Positions 62,284-64,000 of a stretch of DNA of 64,000 nt are shown in pieces. Where the stretch lies: positions 1,736,001 to 1,800,000 of the forward strand of contig NZ_CP015596.1 in assembly GCF_001644575.1 (NCBI RefSeq). The letters run 5' to 3'. Positions within the stretch are counted from its first letter, which is position 1; each line of letters starts with the position of its first letter. The notes beneath the pieces were generated by a model that saw only the letters and a program-made list of their open reading frames with translations, was not told the origin of the DNA and did no database searches. A program made the translations under genes and the position numbers. The DNA comes from Mycobacterium adipatum (GTDB lineage: Bacteria > Actinomycetota > Actinomycetes > Mycobacteriales > Mycobacteriaceae).

Positions 62284-63360
62284 ATGACGGCGGCGGGACC
62301 GGGTAAGTGGTTGTCACGCACCAACCACTACGGGTGGATCACCGATTACCTCGTTGCGCGGCGCATGACCGGCGCCGTGCGAGTGATCATGGCACTGGTC
62401 GCCGGATCCCTGGCGGTGTGCCTGCTGGCGCTGCTGAACAGCGTCGACGCTCCCCGGTCCGCCATCCCGCTGGCGATGATGTGGACCGCGTTCGCCGGCG
62501 GCGTCGCGGGTGCGGCCCTGTGGGTGCTGAAATGGCCGACGCGGGGTGAGTCGCTGGCCTTCGCCCTGGTCTCCAACACTTCGGTGGCGCTGGCGTGCCT
62601 GTCGTACCCGAATCCGCAGGGCGGGCTCACCGGCTGTATCGCCTTCGCGACCGCCGCCGCCTATATCGCCTTCTTCCACGGGACGGCGTTGGTGCTGTAC
62701 AACTTCGTCCTGGCCACCGCCGTCGCTCTGGTCGTCGCGGTCCGTGTCGTCGATTCCGGGCACCTCGCACTGGCGTTGGTGGACATCTTCCTGGTGTTGC
62801 AGGTCAACATCGTCATGCCGCTCGCCATCCATGTGTTGGTCCGCGCGCTCGGTGTGGATCTCGAACAGGCCGAGCGGGATCCGCTCACCGGCCTGCTGAA
62901 CCGGCGGGCGCTGCAACAGCACGTCAGGAAGATGTTGGCCGGCACCGACCGTGAGTATCTGGTGGTGGCGGTGGTGGACCTCGACGATTTCAAACACATC
63001 AACGACACGTACGGGCACCAGGCCGGTGACGACGCCCTGGTGGCGGTCGGGCGCGCGCTGGGGCACGCCGTCTTCGACACCACCGCGGTGATCGGACGGA
63101 TCGGAGGCGAGGAGTTTGTCGTCGCCGCCGCCTGTCGGACCGCGGACCCGACGCTGCTGTCGCGGCGCATCTGCAAGGCCATCGCCGACCTCCCGGTGCA
63201 CGTCACGGCCAGCGTCGGGACGTCATCGGCCGAGATTCGCTCGCTCGACGGTGACGAGGCGGCGCTGCACACCCTGATCGAGCGCCTGGTGGTGGCCGCC
63301 GATGAGGCGATGTACCGCGCGAAGCGAGCCGGCGGCAACAGGTTTCGTCATGCCAGCTGA
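62284..63360 (+). CDS. Membrane-anchored diguanylate cyclase (GGDEF)
   Basis: A 358-residue protein. The N-terminal half has about six membrane helices (roughly 32-190) and no recognised sensory domain. The C-terminal GGDEF domain (about 195-350) has an intact active site, GRIGGEEFVVA, and the metal/GTP region VDLDDFKHINDTYGH. It should make cyclic di-GMP from GTP. The feedback I-site RxxD, expected 5 residues before GGEEF, is replaced by DTTA, so product inhibition is probably weak. ATG 62284 is preferred; a frame to 62161 is open but has less typical sequence. Confidence 0.85.
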   Translation: MTAAGPGKWLSRTNHYGWITDYLVARRMTGAVRVIMALVAGSLAVCLLALLNSVDAPRSAIPLAMMWTAFAGGVAGAALWVLKWPTRGESLAFALVSNTSVALACLSYPNPQGGLTGCIAFATAAAYIAFFHGTALVLYNFVLATAVALVVAVRVVDSGHLALALVDIFLVLQVNIVMPLAIHVLVRALGVDLEQAERDPLTGLLNRRALQQHVRKMLAGTDREYLVVAVVDLDDFKHINDTYGHQAGDDALVAVGRALGHAVFDTTAVIGRIGGEEFVVAAACRTADPTLLSRRICKAIADLPVHVTASVGTSSAEIRSLDGDEAALHTLIERLVVAADEAMYRAKRAGGNRFRHAS

Positions 63361-63437
63361 TCCGGCGGCGGGACTCCGGGCGGACGCGGTACGCGCGCAT
63401 TTCCGATGAGTCAACGTGTCACAGGCAGGTGGCATAA

Positions 63438-63453
63438 TAGAACACATGTTCGA
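63438..63453. promoter_or_regulatory. LexA (SOS) box covering the DUF222 gene start
   Basis: TAGAAC-ACAT-GTTCGA (63438-63453) matches the mycobacterial SOS box TCGAAC-N4-GTTCGA at 11 of 12 fixed positions. The ATG of the DUF222 gene (63446-63448) lies inside it. A -10-like CATAAT at 63433-63438 is 7 nt upstream of the ATG, so a leaderless transcript blocked by LexA is likely. Confidence 0.7.
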
Positions 63454-64000
63454 GAGCCGGGGTGTGGTCTCCCACCTTGATGCCGCGCGTGATCAGTTGC
63501 GCGCCGAACGCACAGCGGTGGCCGCGAAGATTCTGGAGGCGGGCAGGTTCGCGTTGGCGCGGATGGCCGAGTTGGGGCACGCCTTCGAGGACCTGATCGT
63601 CGATGACTGGGAACTGGCCGCCGCGGAGCTGGGTGCCGAACTGGGGATCAGCCGCGGGCGGGCCTGCACCTTGATCACCCAGGGGCGGGACCTGCTCACC
63701 CGGTTGCCGAAGTTCGCCGGTATCTTCGCCACCGGCACCGTGGATTTGCGGGTGCTGCGGGTCATCCTGCACCGCACCGCCCTGGTCACCGACTCGGACG
63801 TGATGTCGGTCATCGACGCGCAGCTGGCCGCGGCGGCCCCGGCATGGAATGCGCGCTCCGATGAGCGGATCGGGGAGTTGGTGGACTGGATGGTCATCGA
63901 TGTCGACCCTGAGGCGGTGCGCCGGGCGCGCAGCGCTCGCCGATCGCGCAGTATCCGGGTGGAACCGGTCGGGGACGGGATGGTGGAGATCTACGGGCGT
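63446..64000 (+). CDS. DUF222 / 13E12-repeat family protein, 3' truncated by window
   Basis: The first 185 residues of a DUF222-domain protein of the 13E12 repeat family (FESRGVVSHLDAARDQL, then AELGAELGISRGRACTLI). Complete members are usually 400-500 residues and often end with an HNH endonuclease domain, which would lie beyond the window. Several M. tuberculosis 13E12 genes belong to the LexA regulon. The SOS box at the start codon shows the same link here. Function is unknown; a role in mobile or DNA-damage-related processing is suspected. Confidence 0.8.
   Translation, partial: MFESRGVVSHLDAARDQLRAERTAVAAKILEAGRFALARMAELGHAFEDLIVDDWELAAAELGAELGISRGRACTLITQGRDLLTRLPKFAGIFATGTVDLRVLRVILHRTALVTDSDVMSVIDAQLAAAAPAWNARSDERIGELVDWMVIDVDPEAVRRARSARRSRSIRVEPVGDGMVEIYGR

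Overview
The window is chromosomal DNA of a high-GC actinobacterium, almost certainly a rapidly growing mycobacterium (Mycolicibacterium type). Protein sequences and gene order match M. tuberculosis blocks that I recognise from memory: accD3-echA6-Rv0906-Rv0907-ctpE-Rv0909-Rv0910-Rv0911-Rv0912 followed by Rv0913c/Rv0914c; mntH-Rv0926c-Rv0927c; ku/ligD (Rv0937c/Rv0938); and the SigK operon Rv0449c-Rv0448c-ufaA1-sigK-rskA. Coding density is very high, many neighbours overlap by 4 bp, and no gap reaches 300 bp. I see no insertion sequence, integrase, rRNA gene or CRISPR array.

Layout. 1-4.7 kb: tail of an unknown gene, a heterodimeric ABC exporter and a nitrilase-type amidohydrolase. 4.7-8.8 kb: LuxR-type regulator and two acyl-CoA synthetases. 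8.9-13.3 kb: small membrane protein, zinc-finger rhomboid protease, a degenerate ABC ATPase paired with a YhgE/Pip membrane protein, DoxX. 13.4-23.1 kb: orphan response regulator TrcR, then the accD3-to-Rv0911 block, including a putative toxin-antitoxin pair followed by a large hairpin. 23.1-28.7 kb: cupin, membrane protein, acetyltransferase, then a leftward operon of thiolase, carotenoid oxygenase, a tandem HxlR regulator with duplicated zinc-ribbon motifs, and hsp20 behind a CIRCE element. 28.8-31.1 kb: ECF sigma factor coupled to ogt, and an MFS pump. 31.1-35.3 kb: an Rsb-type partner-switching module (STAS, anti-sigma kinase, SpoIIE phosphatase) built around a histidine kinase and an Rcp1-like regulator. 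35.4-40.2 kb: AhpD-like protein, tRNA-Arg(CCT), AI-2E permease, katE behind a SigF-type promoter, F420-type oxidoreductase.

40.2-44.9 kb: SigK operon with a recognisable, apparently leaderless SigK promoter; it encodes the flavoprotein, DUF1365 protein and methyltransferase linked to branched or cyclic fatty acids. 45-49.6 kb: a gamma-glutamylcyclotransferase/poly-gamma-glutamate hydrolase fusion, the manganese transporter mntH, a small secreted protein and two reductases with a KstR-like box. 49.8-53.1 kb: divergent ku and ligD (non-homologous end joining). 53.1-60.7 kb: a complete aromatic meta-cleavage pathway. A phenol-type monooxygenase, C-C hydrolase and extradiol dioxygenase face a TetR gene, hydratase, acetaldehyde dehydrogenase and aldolase across a symmetric divergent promoter/operator. 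60.7-64 kb: a penicillin-binding-protein-like lipoprotein, a membrane diguanylate cyclase, and the start of a DUF222/13E12-type gene whose start codon lies inside a LexA (SOS) box.

Functions are assigned by motif and family recognition without database searches. Operator and promoter calls are by eye.
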